Assembly (NCBI GenBank): GCA_030770535.1
Contig: JASVEC010000057.1
Coordinates: forward strand, 1-64,000
Reading direction: 5' to 3'
From: Batkoa obscura
Lineage: Eukaryota; Entomophthoromycota; Entomophthoromycetes; Entomophthorales; Batkoaceae
DNA: 64,000 nucleotides
The translations under genes and the position numbers were made by a program. Below the pieces are notes generated by a model. The model worked only from the letters and a program-made list of their open reading frames with translations. It was not told the DNA's origin and did not search any database. Positions 45,496-56,835 of this stretch are shown piece by piece. Numbering within the stretch: position 1 is the stretch's first letter; each line of letters starts with the position of its first letter.

Positions 45496-45972
45496 ATCAT
45501 CAAATTAATAAGAGTTTAAAAAATGAAACTTTGAGATAATCGATAACTATAATTACTACCTTAAAAGTTTGTATAAATTGAGTCAAGCTTAAATTTATCG
45601 TTTTATGTTTTTAAATTTGTAATTCCGATTTAGCTTTAGTTGCTATTTTACTGAAATTAATGCTTAGTTTACTTCATCACATTTTAATGTCAAAATGAAA
45701 GTGTTACTCTAGTAAACTAAAATTATGGTAAAAATTTATATTTTATTGGGCAGATGAAACATTTATCTTAAGCACTATTTTTTAAGCTTAAACTAAAAAT
45801 TGCAATTTTTAGTATGAGCTATTACTATTATTATGCTTACATTTAAGGATAATAAAATGGTTATGACTTTTCATTTTTCTACTTTTTCAATTATTGAAAT
45901 TAAAGCTTGACAATTTTATTAAACTATTTATAAATAGTACTTTTATTATTATTGATAAAAAGGACACAAATA
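45496..45972. other. Spacer upstream of atg18
   Basis: AT-rich; it must contain the atg18 promoter, but I see no distinct motif. Confidence 0.5.
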
Positions 45973-47548
45973 ATGAATTTAATTGGAAAAAGTAACAACG
46001 AATTGCTATTTATCAATTTTAATCAAGACTTTAGGTAATTTTATCTTTACTATTATAAGCTAATAAACCCTTTTGAGAAATACTAAACTATTTATTATTA
46101 AAGTTGTATTGCGGTTGGTAATAAAACAGGATATAAAATTTATAATTGTGATCCGTTTGGTAAATGTCACAGTAAAAGTAAACAATTAACAAGTAGTAAT
46201 AAAATAGTATTGAGTTAATTTATTTTAAAAGATGAAGGGGGTATTGGAATCGTAGAAATGTTATTTAATACCTCATTAGTTGCTTTAGTTGGCGCTGGGG
46301 ATAAACCCGCCTTTTCGCCAAGAAAGTTACAGATCAACAATACAAAAGTAAGATCAAGTTTAAATTCATATCATTTTACTTATAAGATTATGTAGAGAGA
46401 ATCGACAATATGCGAATTGACTTTTCCGAATTCCATACTGTCAGTAAAATTAAACAGAAAAAGGATGATTGTTGTACTAAAAGAACAAATTTATTGTTAT
46501 GACATTTCTAATATGAAATTATTACATATTATTGAAACGGGTAAAAATTCAAAGGGTAATTTTATTTATTTATTTTCACTATCTTTATAATTGATTATAC
46601 CATTAGCAATTTGTGCTTTATCACCTTCAAACGAAAATGGTTATCTTGCTTATCCTGCCCCCACCCCATCTGAGGATTCTCCTTTTTCAAACCAATCAAG
46701 CAATAGCAATACCAATGGCACTTCAACTGGAGACATAATCATATTTGATACTTTATCGTTAAGTGTAGTTAATATTATTCATGCTCATAAATCAAGTATA
46801 AGTTATATGTGTATTAATCCGGAAGGTACAATGTTAGCTACTGCCTCGGACAAAGTAAGTATATAACTTGGATCAAGCGTTTATTTATCTTTATCTTTAT
46901 ATTTATTAGGGTACAGTAATAAGAGTATTTTCGTTACCTTCAGGACAAAAATTGTTTCAATTCCGACGTGGTTCTTATAATGCTAAAATTTACTCAATTT
47001 CTTTTAATATGGTTAGTTCTTTATTATGTGTATCAAGTGATACTGATACTGTACACATCTTTCGTCTTTCAAACACAAGTAAATCAAATAATGGAACTTC
47101 TATTCAAGAAAGTGAATCAGGATCAAACCCATTAAATAGAAGAACATCTTTTCATAGTATGGTAGGAAAGAGATTAGCTAATTCAATGGGTAATTATTTA
47201 CCCGAAGCATTTACTGAAATTTGGGAGCCATCAAGAGATTTTGCTTTCTTAAAATTACCAAATGTTGGTGTACATAGTATTGTAGCTCTTTCAAGGTAAA
47301 ACATAGCAGCAGAATAACATAATAATATAATCATTTACTTTTTATTTTAGTACGACGCCACAAGTAATGGTAATTACTTCAGAAGGCTATCTTTATCAAT
47401 ATAATATTGATTTAGAAAATGGAGGTGAGTGTGTTTTATTAAAACAATATAGGTAATTATTATTTATTCAATATTATTATTTAATAACATATTTTATAGT
47501 TTACTTGAATCAAGTGACACCTTAGCTAATGGCTTACTTATAAACTGA
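45973..47548 (+). CDS. atg18: Atg18/WIPI-family phosphoinositide-binding WD-repeat protein
   Basis: A seven-bladed beta-propeller (PROPPIN) that binds PI3P and PI(3,5)P2 on autophagic and endosomal or vacuolar membranes. My model has eight exons: 45973-46034, 46104-46177, 46232-46347, 46396-46555, 46607-46854, 46910-47295, 47351-47452 and 47500-47548, all with GT-AG introns. Together they give 398 residues in frame to a TGA stop. Family hallmarks: [20 protein letters not shown] and [11 protein letters not shown] near the N-terminus, [17 protein letters not shown], the [20 protein letters not shown] blade, and the lipid-binding FRRG at about residues 238-241. Exon 1 was chosen because it supplies [13 protein letters not shown], typical of the family start. 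It could be the Atg21 or Hsv2 type rather than Atg18 itself. It converges with mnd1, stops 61 bp apart. Confidence 0.93.
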
Positions 47549-47609
47549 TATAAATTATATTTTTATTTAATTATATATTATATTATAATATTTTGATTTG
47601 TTTTTATTA

Positions 47610-48585
47610 TTAAATTAAATCATCCAAATCATTTGGAATGTTAAATAAATTATCAAAGTCTTCTTCTTTTAGACCAAAACAGTCATTACAATGCTTTTTA
47701 ATAGCAATTATATTATCTAAATAATTAAATTATTTCATTATTAAAAATCACAATATTTACCAATCCAAAAGATAATCCCTAATTTTAATTTTTGAATACT
47801 TTCCACTATTAAAATGATTATTATCATTTTAAATCTGATTTACTGCAACTTACTTTTACTTTTAACTATTTCTGGATCATTGCTCTTAATTTGATTAAAT
47901 TCAATTGTTAAATTATTAACAACTATTTTTAATTTTTCTTTTTGTTGCATTTTATCAACATAATCTCTCTATTGTAAAAGCAAATACTACATAATTTTTA
48001 AATAAATTAACCTTACACTTTTTAACCATGCTTTATGCTGCTCAACTTTACTGTTGAAATTGGAATTCATTTCTTGAATACTTTGAATTTTATTTTCAAT
48101 TGCTTCATTCTCTTCTTTTTTCTAAAATAAATTTATTATTGGGGATGTATTTTTTTGTTCAAGAGTTTTACTGGCAGCTTTCCCACTCAAATAGTGCTTA
48201 AAAAGTGGAAAAAGTGATGAAATCAAAAAACACGCTCATTATTTTAAAAGTTTAACTTACTTTTTTGAAAAATTGAGTTGGAAATGCCCAATAGTAGTTG
48301 CTTGTGCCTATTTTTTCACATACTATTAATTGATCATTAATAAGTTCATTAACTAAATCTTTAACTAATGGAGGACCTAAAAAATAGATATTAAATTATA
48401 ATATTAATATCATTGTTCTTACTAATGCCTAATTTATTAGCCTTTTTTTCAATCTCTTTAAGTTGAAAAAATTCGGACTAAAACAAAAAATATCATATAA
48501 TACTCATAATAATTATAATAAATACCGATGTAAAGATAGATTGTATTTTTTTCAACTTTTCTTTTTTAGTAATTCCTTTAACCAT
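47610..48585 (-). CDS. mnd1: MND1, meiotic recombination (Hop2-Mnd1) protein
   Basis: Partner of Hop2; the complex binds DNA and stimulates Dmc1/Rad51 strand exchange between homologues in meiosis. Seven GT-AG exons give about 200 residues, near the usual 205-220. Visible hallmarks: start MVKGITKKEKLKKIQSIF, FFQLKEIEKKANKLGIS, PPLVKDLVNELINDQL (winged-helix region), the signature IGTSNYYWAFP, a charged coiled coil in the middle, and the tail DNIIAIKKHCNDCFGLKEED ending NDLDDLI. The third intron (about 48122-48262) is enlarged by a MITE. Lies tail to tail with atg18, and its start is 255 bp downstream of the nob1 stop on the same strand. Confidence 0.93.
48141..48237 (-). mobile_element. GGGG-end MITE, copy 37, in an mnd1 intron
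   Basis: Sits between the exon ending TQFFKK and the coiled-coil exon. Flanks are TTATT and ATTATT, so the ATAT target is partly lost. Splice sites look intact. Confidence 0.85.
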
Positions 48586-48840
48586 ATATTGTACTGAAAA
48601 ATACTTTCTCTTTCTCACTTTTACTGTTTCAAATAGTGTTTTAATTAATGCATTTCTTATTTTACAGTAGATAACAAATGAAAAAATCAGTAAGTTATAA
48701 AATGCATTTTTTATTAACCTAATAAATGTTAATATATTTTATAAATTAGTGTTCTTTTCTATCAGTTAACAAGTAGTTAAAACAGTTTATATTCTATTTT
48801 ATTATGCAGTTTATCTATAATATTAGTTATTATTAAGTAA

Positions 48841-50453
48841 CTATGACTTCTTACGACCAGATCTACGCTTAGCTTGATTAGGATTTTTACGACCATAGCC
48901 AATAGCTGGTAATAAAAACGTATTACTTTGTTTACCAGAGACAATACCAGGTAAATAATCAGGATCAAATAAATTAACTTCTTTACGTCTTGAATAATTT
49001 TTCATTCCTCTAATGTATTCCTTTTGATCTTCTGCTAAAATCAAATCTTGGCTTTTATGTCCTCCTTTAAAGGTAGGTATATTATACTATATTGTTTATT
49101 TAATTGTTTAATTTACTTATTATATCTTGAATAATTACCTTTGTCCCTCTTAGATTGTATTGATAATTCTTCTTTAAATAATATCTTACATTCCCGTCTT
49201 TATCAACTGAACTAGTTACCCTTGTTAATGTATTTCCACCACATTTAGGACAAAATCTTTTTTCCATATTTGTTGTAACACTACATTATAATGTGTTAGT
49301 AGATGTATTTGAATTTTATTCTATTGATACTTACTGATAACATGCGTGACATCTTAATACAAAACTTTTAATTTCCTTAACTGATAATCCTTCTAATGAA
49401 ATAAGCCCTAAATCCATTTGTAATAGTACATTCTACAAGTTTTGAAATAAATAAATAATAGTAGTGATTAAAAAATCTATTACCTGCATGGCGAAATCTG
49501 TAGTAATACACCCAACTTTTCGAGTTTCTTCTTTTTCATTTAAATCTCCCATAAACTCAATTTGCTTTTTTTTAATATTGTGTGGTGTAATCCAACCTTC
49601 TCCATCACTTTCTTCATCTTAAATTAGGTTATTATTTATTGTATACTTCATTTATATTTAATACCTTCTTCTTCATCCTTTGTTTGCTCTTCATTAGTAG
49701 TTTCAAATGTAGCTAAATAAAATAAATAAAAATAATAACGATACGAAAATGAAGTTACCATCATTTAATTTAGCATCTTCATTGTCAATAGAAAAGTCAT
49801 TTATTTTTTCAGTAATTATATCTAATTTAGCTTCTTCGTTATTTTCTTCCATTTTCTTTTCTTCTCCTTCTCTTTCTGATGTTACCTCTTTATCTTCCTT
49901 CTTTCTTACTTGTGTTTTATCTTCCTCTACTTCATCTTCTTGTTCTATTTCACCTTTATCTTCGATATTAACTTCCTTATCTCCTAAAACTTGACCACCA
50001 ACCGCAACTTTTGCCTATGATTTATTAATATCCAATATTTGTTTCTGGTGAAGAAAATAACATACTTTAATAGGCTCTTTTCTAATCTTACTAATATCCC
50101 CAATCTCTTTCTCTAGCATATAAGTTAAGGCTAAAACCTTTAAATCTACTGAAGATAAAGTAGAAAAGTCTCCAGTTTTCTTGGAAAAGGCAATAACTAA
50201 TAAATAGTTGAATACAGTCGTTTGAACTATAAATACACGACTTACCAGCTTTCATAGCCTCAGGGGTAGGGATACGCACTTTGATTTCATATGGAAATAA
50301 GTTGAGTTGACTTCGACTTTCTTTGTCTCGAATTTCATTCAATACTTCTTGAATAGTAACAAACTCATCAGCATAGTCTTTAAATCTAATTCCATTTTTG
50401 ATGATAGCTCCTGCATCGACTACTAACGCTTGTACTTTTTTGGCTGTTTCCAT
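48841..50453 (-). CDS. nob1: NOB1, PIN-domain endonuclease of 18S rRNA maturation
   Basis: Cuts 20S pre-rRNA at site D to make the 3' end of 18S rRNA in the cytoplasm. About eight exons with GT-AG introns give roughly 410 residues. The N-terminal PIN domain starts METAKKVQALVVDAGAIIK with acidic Asp13, then TIQEVLNEIRD and TGDFSTLSSVDLKVLALTY. A long Glu/Lys-rich acidic linker follows (about 49750-50010). Next come GWITPHNI, GCITTDFAMQNVLLQMDLGL, a zinc ribbon with CHAC and CPKCGG, then FDPDYLPG and the basic tail GYGRKNPNQAKRRSGRKKS. The start is fixed by the PIN domain beginning right at the ATG. Divergent from the UBX gene, with a tRNA and a MITE between. Confidence 0.95.
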
Positions 50454-50662
50454 TCCTTGTTCTATTCTTCAGTAAAAACAATGTATTTAATATAATTGTT
50501 AAATTATAAAGTTATAAAATATAGAATTAATTTTATTGGGTAATTAGACTGGTTAAATTTAATGGTTCTTTTTGAAATTAATGATTTTTTAAACCATTTA
50601 TTTTAGTTAGTTATTTATAGTCGTTAGATAAAATAATTTTTTAGAACGAATTTTCATAATAT

Positions 50663-50760
50663 GAGGATGTATTTTTGTGTTTAAGAATTTTACTAACAAA
50701 TTTTCCACTCAAATAGCGCCTAAAAAACGGAAAAATAATGAAACCAGAAAAAACAACCCC
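50663..50760 (-). mobile_element. GGGG-end MITE, copy 38
   Basis: Between nob1 and tRNA-Met; full-length, ATAT flanked. Confidence 0.85.
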
Positions 50761-50858
50761 ATATCTTTATTATTAGAATCCTTTCAAGATTTAAAAAAAA
50801 TGCAATAATAAAGGCTTTGGTTTTTTATTAAAAACCAATGGAGCAGGCTAATTTTTAT

Positions 50859-50862
50859 AAAA
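50859..50862 (-). terminator. RNA polymerase III T-run after tRNA-Met
   Basis: TTTT on the minus strand about 20 bases past the tRNA 3' end; the next T-run is at 50852-50856. Confidence 0.6.
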
Positions 50863-50882
50863 GAGGAACCCACTCACTATAA

Positions 50883-50955
50883 TGCTCCCTGTGGGGATCG
50901 AACCCACGACCTTGAGATTATGAGACTCACGCGCTGCCAGCTGCGCCAAAGAAGC
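50883..50955 (-). tRNA. tRNA-Met: tRNA-Met (CAT), elongator type
   Basis: 73 nt with no intron. GCTTCTT pairs with AGGGAGC, D arm GCGC...GCGC, anticodon loop CTCATAA with CAT, T arm GTGGG TTCGATC CCCAC, discriminator A. The U31-U39 mismatch closing the anticodon stem is also seen in yeast elongator tRNA-Met. The internal A box (TGGCGCAGCTGG) and B box (GGTTCGATCCC) are intact. It is the elongator rather than initiator, because the acceptor does not start with A-U and the T loop is the ordinary TTCGATC. Confidence 0.95.
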
Positions 50956-51197
50956 TTACTTTGGTCTTATACATTTATATATTAAGACTTAGCATATTAA
51001 TATTTAATTATTTCTGAATATTTAACATTGCGCTTAATTGTTGGACTAAGTTAAAAAGCCAATTAGAATAATAAATGGATATATTTTAGGCTATTTAATT
51101 GCTCTAATATTTAACCAAGTCTTAGTGCAGTATATAACAAAAATTACGTATTGATTAACTATTTTTTATTTAAATTAAAAGTAGAAGTAAAATTAAA

Positions 51198-53090
51198 ATG
51201 GAAGAGGCTATACAACAATTTCTGATGGTTACAGGAGCCAGCGATAATAATATAGCTAAGAGTTATTTAGAAATGAGTGATGGCGATTTAAATAATGCTA
51301 TCACTTTATTTTATGAAGCTAGTCACTTAAATGAAAATAGTAATATTTTGAGTAAATTTAACATTAGTTGATATATATTTTAATCATAAAATATTTGTAG
51401 ATAGTAATGAAAACAACAGAAATGATGGTTCTATTGTTGAAGATGAAGCTTTGGCACGTTCTTTACATCAACGTTGGAATAGTGCAATCGATAATAATAA
51501 TAATAATAGCACTAATTCAATAGAAATAATTGAAGATTATTTTCAACAAAATAACGCTGAAGAGCCAAGTAACCTTGACGAAGAAAGTAGTAATAATGGA
51601 ACTATAGAATGCGAGGAAAACGAAAGTGATAATGAAGGGATAGATTATGAAGAAAATGAAAGCGAGAACTCAAATCATAATGAAGTAGAAATAGGTAGAA
51701 AGATTAATAACTATAATAAAATATATTAATAAGTAGTAGGAAGCGAAGAAGAAGAAGATATTAATGATGAAGAAGAGGAAGATATCAATACAATACGGGA
51801 AAATTTAAGAAATCAAAGCCGATTGTTACGAAATAGAAGAAGAGATAGAATATTTCGAAATCGAGTTAATATCCCAATTGAGCATCGAATGAGTATTGAA
51901 GAAAGAGAGATTAATGAAATATCAAATTCGGTAGCTTTGAAACTTAATTTAGATGAAGCAAGGAAAATAGGAAAAAGAAATGATAGATATTTATTATTAA
52001 ATTTAATACCAAAAGAAGATAACATTGTTAATATGAATAGTAATACCAACATAGTAATAATTCATAAAATATACAAGAATGAGCCAATTATGCAGATTAT
52101 TAAAAATTATTTTGTTTTTGTTGAGTATTATTCAAATACTTCTAATGGTATTAACTATAAGAATTTTTACCCCATTCGCTCATTTCCTCATTTTGCTGCT
52201 ATTGATCCTAGAACTGGTAATGAACTGCATAATACCATAATATACACAATATGTTAATGTTGTTATAGGAGAAAGAATAAAAGTATGGAGCAACCCTGGT
52301 GATTTAAACCCACTCAATTTCATAAATGAATTGAAGTTATTTTTAAATCAACATTCATTTAATGGGGAAAAATTGTTTCCAGATTTAAATATAACTGTAT
52401 CTAAAGTAAGTCGTTATTAGATCATTATAAAATACTAATATTTTATTTTATTTAGAACCTTGATAGAATGAGCGAACAAGAAATGCTTGAAGCTGCAATT
52501 AAAGCCTCATTAAATAATGATAGTTATAATGCCAATGACGATAGTGTAATTGAAATCTTAGATTCAGAAGAGGATAACGAAGATACTGATAGTAATATTA
52601 ACAATGATGATCATACGATGGAAGACTTCGAGTGTGTTGAAATAAAATCAAGTGAAGAAATAATTGGTAATAAAAATAAACAAATTAGATTAAAAATTAA
52701 TTAAATTATAATTATAGCAAGTGTAAAACCCTTGGAATTACCAGATCCTAAAGAAAATAGTACTAGAATATTATTTAGATTACCAGGTACTTATTACTAA
52801 TGTTGTTATTATATAATATTGACTTATTTTTAGATAACACTAGAACAATTAAACTATTTGATAAAAATATTAAAGTTATTTCATTATATCAATTTATTAA
52901 AACAAAAATACCAAATAATGTAAAAGATATTGAAGTAAGATTAATAATAATATAGCAATAATATAAGACTTATTAAATTTTGTAGTTATTTATGCTACGT
53001 AATAATTTGAAAGATAAATTAGAATTAAATTTAATTGAAGCAGAGGTGTTAAACTCTCAAATTACAGTAACTTATGATTTAATAGAATAA
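51198..53090 (+). CDS. ubxn7: UBA-UAS-UIM-UBX protein, UBXN7/Ubx5-like Cdc48 cofactor
   Basis: Adaptor that links ubiquitinated clients to the Cdc48/p97 ATPase. About eight exons with short GT-AG introns give roughly 515 residues. Domains in order: UBA-like N-terminus (EEAIQQFLMVTGASDNNIAK, SYLEMSDGDLNNAI); an acidic low-complexity stretch rich in Asn, Glu and Ser; a thioredoxin-like UAS domain (FVFVEYYSNTSNGINYKNFY, SFPHFAAIDPRTGERIKVW, LNFINELKLFLNQH); a UIM (SEQEMLEAAIKASL); and a C-terminal UBX fold (RILFRLPDNTRTIKLF, LIEAEVLNSQITVTYDLIE). This order is that of UBXN7 and yeast Ubx5; FAF2/Ubx2 is less likely because no membrane hairpin is seen. Its stop lies 7 bp from the stop of the opposing TMEM135-like gene. 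Confidence 0.9.
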
Positions 53091-53097
53091 AGTTTAT

Positions 53098-54733
53098 TTA
53101 AATTGAATAATCGACAGTGGATTTTAATACCTTTTTAACTATAGGTTTTAAATAAACTGAATTGTTTTTATAATCCCACTATAATATAATATTAATTTCA
53201 TTAAGTTTTGAATAATAAGAATTACTTACCATTAAATAACCTGAAGATATTACAAATAATAAAGATTCAACATATTTTATAGTTGGTATGAGACGATAAA
53301 AATGAAGTAATTTAATTAAAGATTTAACTGCTTTTGGTGCCATATAATTTGCTAAATCTAATTTTCTTTGGTTCGATTCCAAATTAATAGTGCTAAATAT
53401 CGTTATTAAAATACCACTTAATAGCGAAATAGGGTAATTGATAATGTTTAAACTTTGATTTTGTATTTTACATACCAAAAACTGATAAATTGCTATATAA
53501 ATACTTATAAATCCAGTAGATCTTATGCTTTTTTGAATCGTTTTTAATAATGTATTCTTTGGGCTAATTATTATATATTATTAATAATAGAGTAATAGTA
53601 TAATAAGCTTACTTATTTAATATTTGAGCGGGTTGAAATACCATTTTTGGTAATAAATTGACTGATAAATAAACAGGTAATGTAAATTTAATTACTTTCT
53701 TAAGTTTGTTAATTACTGCCCATTTACAATTAATATCATTTGGATGATAAAAAGTACAATTCAAAGGTTGGTTTTTAGTCACAATATTATTGATATAGTT
53801 AGTATTAAAACCTTGATCTTTGATTTGTTGAATTAATAATGATGAGCTAATATTTTGATTATTATATAATCTTTGATTAGCATAAATAGATTCAGGTGGT
53901 ATACTACCAAATCTATTAAAAATATTAAAAATAGAAGGATCTAAAAATTGAGGGTATAATGCATGTGAGAGATGGATCAAAGTATCTGAAAACACATATA
54001 ATACATTACTATATAAATCCAACTGTTTTCTTTTTTCTACTTGGGTTTGTAATATTCTATATAATAATATAGTTATTATTATTCAATAGTAAATAAAACA
54101 ATAAATACCTAAAAAATAACATTAAAGAATAATCGACCCTACTTTCTTCAACTTCAAATAATATACTACTACCAGCAAGCATACCTAATACAAATAGCGT
54201 TAAATTACTATTAGTTTAATCTAGAATAATAAACCTGAAAGAAAGTAACGATTTTCTTTAAATAAATCCCATTTTTTAAATATAAAATTAAAAAACTTCC
54301 ATAAAAAAGTATACCCCCCTATTACTTTTCCGTTTCTTATAATGGCTGGATTCAAATATAAACTTTTTATATTAATATCTTCCTTTTTCTTCCTATTTGT
54401 TATTATATAGCTACTAATATTAATTAAAACAATATGTTTGAATTTACCATAACAAGTATTTAATAGCTGCTATTAAAAAGTTAATAGTACCTCGAATACC
54501 CAAAACTAATATATAATTTCCTAGTTTTATTAGTGATACTTTATTTACAATTCATGTTCAAATTTACTTAAACTTTCAATACTAATTTTTAGTAAATATT
54601 TTAATATTGAAGCGTTACTATTGAATGGGTCTCTATTGATTTTTTTGTCTTTTTCATTTTTCTCTATGTCGTCTTCTTCATAATCTATGTCACCTTCAAT
54701 ATAGCTTGCTCTTTTTTTGTTTGTTTCTTCCAT
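53098..54733 (-). CDS. TMEM135-like membrane protein, paralogue A
   Basis: Multi-pass protein of the TMEM135 family, linked in animals to peroxisomes and mitochondrial dynamics. Exons on the minus strand: acidic MEETNKKRASYIEGDIDYEE; ILKYLLKISIESLSKFEHEL; a VLGIRGTINFL segment; NPAIIRNGKVIGGYTFLWKF; FLDPSIFNIFNRFGSIPPES; CTFYHPNDINCKWAVINKLK followed by a hydrophobic helix; RSTGFISIYIAIYQFLVC; and RKLDLANYMAPKAVKSLIKL; ending KSTVDYSI. The pieces line up in the same order with paralogue B at 61782-63380, sharing LDPSI and the HPN-x3-C motif. The start is the first ATG before the acidic stretch. About 430-450 residues; some splice sites in the middle are uncertain. Confidence 0.8.
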
Positions 54734-55192
54734 TTGTTTTAAATTTTTATAAGAATGTTACTTAAACATTTATCTTTTTGGTTATATTTCCAATCCCCCT
54801 TTTCATCGTCATTACATGTGACTTTTAATTCTTTTTATCGTTTCACTTTATGCTCTTTTTTTACTTTGAATGTTTACAAAATAACACATAAATTCCAGAT
54901 TATGTATTCTATGAAATATATATTATAAATATCGAATTCAATTTTGTTTAAATAAAGATAACTTTAAACCATTAAGGTTAAAATATATACCATATTCATT
55001 TATTTTATTAATCGGAACAAAGATTATTAAAGTATTAAAGATGATTGAAATGTATCTAGATATTCACCTATAACAGAATTACTCATTTTTATTTGAAATT
55101 CTTCCATTAAACTTTTGAATAGTATGGACATTAATAATTTTGATCATGAAAATGATAGTTAATAGCATGAATGCTGCGAAAACACACGATAT
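54734..55192. other. Spacer upstream of TMEM135-like A
   Basis: AT-rich with a C-rich patch near 54795; presumably the promoter. No defined motif. Confidence 0.45.
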
Positions 55193-55291
55193 GAGGATGT
55201 TTTTTTTGGTTTCATCACTTTTTCCATTTTTTAAGCGCTATTTGAGCGGGAAGATTTTTAGTAAAATTCTTAATACAAAAAATACACTCTA
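55193..55291 (+). mobile_element. GGGG-end MITE, copy 39
   Basis: GAGGATGTTTTTTTTGGTTT to ACACTCTACATAT, between paralogue A and the transporter relic. Confidence 0.82.
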
Positions 55292-55384
55292 CATATACTA
55301 GAAGACACCATTAGTACATCTTCATAAGCCGAAATTACTTGCTCAAATTGCTTTTCTGATAACCCTAATATATAAACTATTTGA

Positions 55385-56835
55385 TCCACTACACCTCCAT
55401 ATTGATTTCGTCTTCAACTCTCTATTTAATTAATATAGGCATCAGTTGGGTTCAAATTATGCCTGCAATGGTAACTCCAATAGCCCTAACAACTCCTTAT
55501 ATTATTTTAACAGTATTAGTTATAAATGCTATTTCTTTTATATCTACCGGTCCTTCATAAATTACATTTATACATTCATCTATTGTGGCTTGTTCAACTC
55601 CGGGAAGTGCTCGTATAACATGGGTTGACAAATCGATTGAACGAGGGAGGGAACCTTGCTGTTACTATTGCTCCCAAACATATACGATTTAATACAGTAC
55701 CTGCAATCATTAAGTATTTAACACTTGTAAGTTTCTTTATTAAAATTCCAGTAGTTATTGTAAAAATTAAATATTCTGTCTTATATCTCTTAAGCAGCAA
55801 TGAAGCACTTGTTGGATTAAGCCTACGTGAAACCAAAGTATAATAAAAGATATTGCCAATTTATTCCAGCGTCTAATGCTACAAAATACATAATCAAAAT
55901 AAAACTATATGTGATTTGATTTTGAAATATTTCCAATGGAACTAATAATATTTTAGCATATTTGTACTTCCATCAACTAATACTATAAGTGGGATAACTC
56001 TGATAATAGCTATAACCATTATATTTGGGGTATTCCAACCATCTTTAGGTATATCTATAATATCAAGTGGTAGTAAGGATGTCAATAAGCCGGTAATTAA
56101 TAATGAAAATTCGGTTAAATCCAATTTGTTATATATTTTTTAGCCCATTGCTAAGGCTGAACTATCTAATACCAACAAATGTATCGGTTTGCTTGTCAGC
56201 TTTGTATTATAAATAAAATATCATTCTAAAAAACAGTAATATATAAGGGACAAACATAATAAGAGGGGCTATGTAGCCCCATCTCTTTCCAAGACTAAAA
56301 TCAATTGGGGTTGGAAGGAAGGTGCTTATCCAACTGTTAACACATATAGGTATAAAATCCACACTGCTTAAAATACTTCTACTTGCCAATCAAGTTAGAT
56401 CAGCCAATGTAATTATTTCAACAATCTCATAGCCGGTTAAACTTATAGTGGAAATAAAATAACCTGTAGCAAATGAAGATAAAGAATTGACTAATATAAT
56501 CAATATCTCGTTTAACAGATAGCATAATAAAGTAGTAAGAAAAACTTCACTTCATCCAAAATAATCTGAAAATTTAGAGTACGAGGAACAAATAAAATTC
56601 CTAACAAACTAGCTACTATCCCAAAAGTACTTACCAGCTAATTCTCCTCTTAGATCTTCTTTTTTTATTGAAACTTTAACTTTCTTATAAAGACTAATGT
56701 ATTTAAATATGCTTTTATAATATTTGGTATTAAGTTTTTTAAACTATTTTTAAATTTACTGCTTTCTTATCTGATCTTTAATTTGTAACTTTATTACATT
56801 ATATTCTGATGTGTTTTTACTAACCATTCTATTTT
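55385..56835 (-). pseudogene. Relic of an ARN/SIT siderophore-iron MFS transporter
   Basis: In intact form, a 14-helix proton symporter that imports ferric siderophores. The minus strand from 56835 holds MVSKNTSEYNVIKLQIKDQ, FATGYFISTISLTGYEIVEI, IITLADLT followed by ASRSILSSVDFIPICVNSW, then KRWGYIAPLIMFVP. These match in order the SIT pattern IADLTSLRWRGL..NAW..WRWGYGMFA. Next are LPLDIIDIPKDGWNTPN, NPTSASLLLKRYKTEYLIFT, and at the end ALPGVEQATIDECINVIYEG with GVTIAGII. Many stops and frame changes not removable by plausible introns separate them, and the stretch between helices 7 and 11 is largely missing. I call it a pseudogene; an active gene with unusual introns is unlikely. Confidence 0.62.

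Noticed and set aside
49749-49994. Ser-rich plus-strand frame
   Set aside because: It is the antisense of the Glu/Lys-rich linker of nob1, an artefact of codon composition.
51813-52052. Minus-strand frame opposite the UBX gene
   Set aside because: Shadow of the UAS-region exon.
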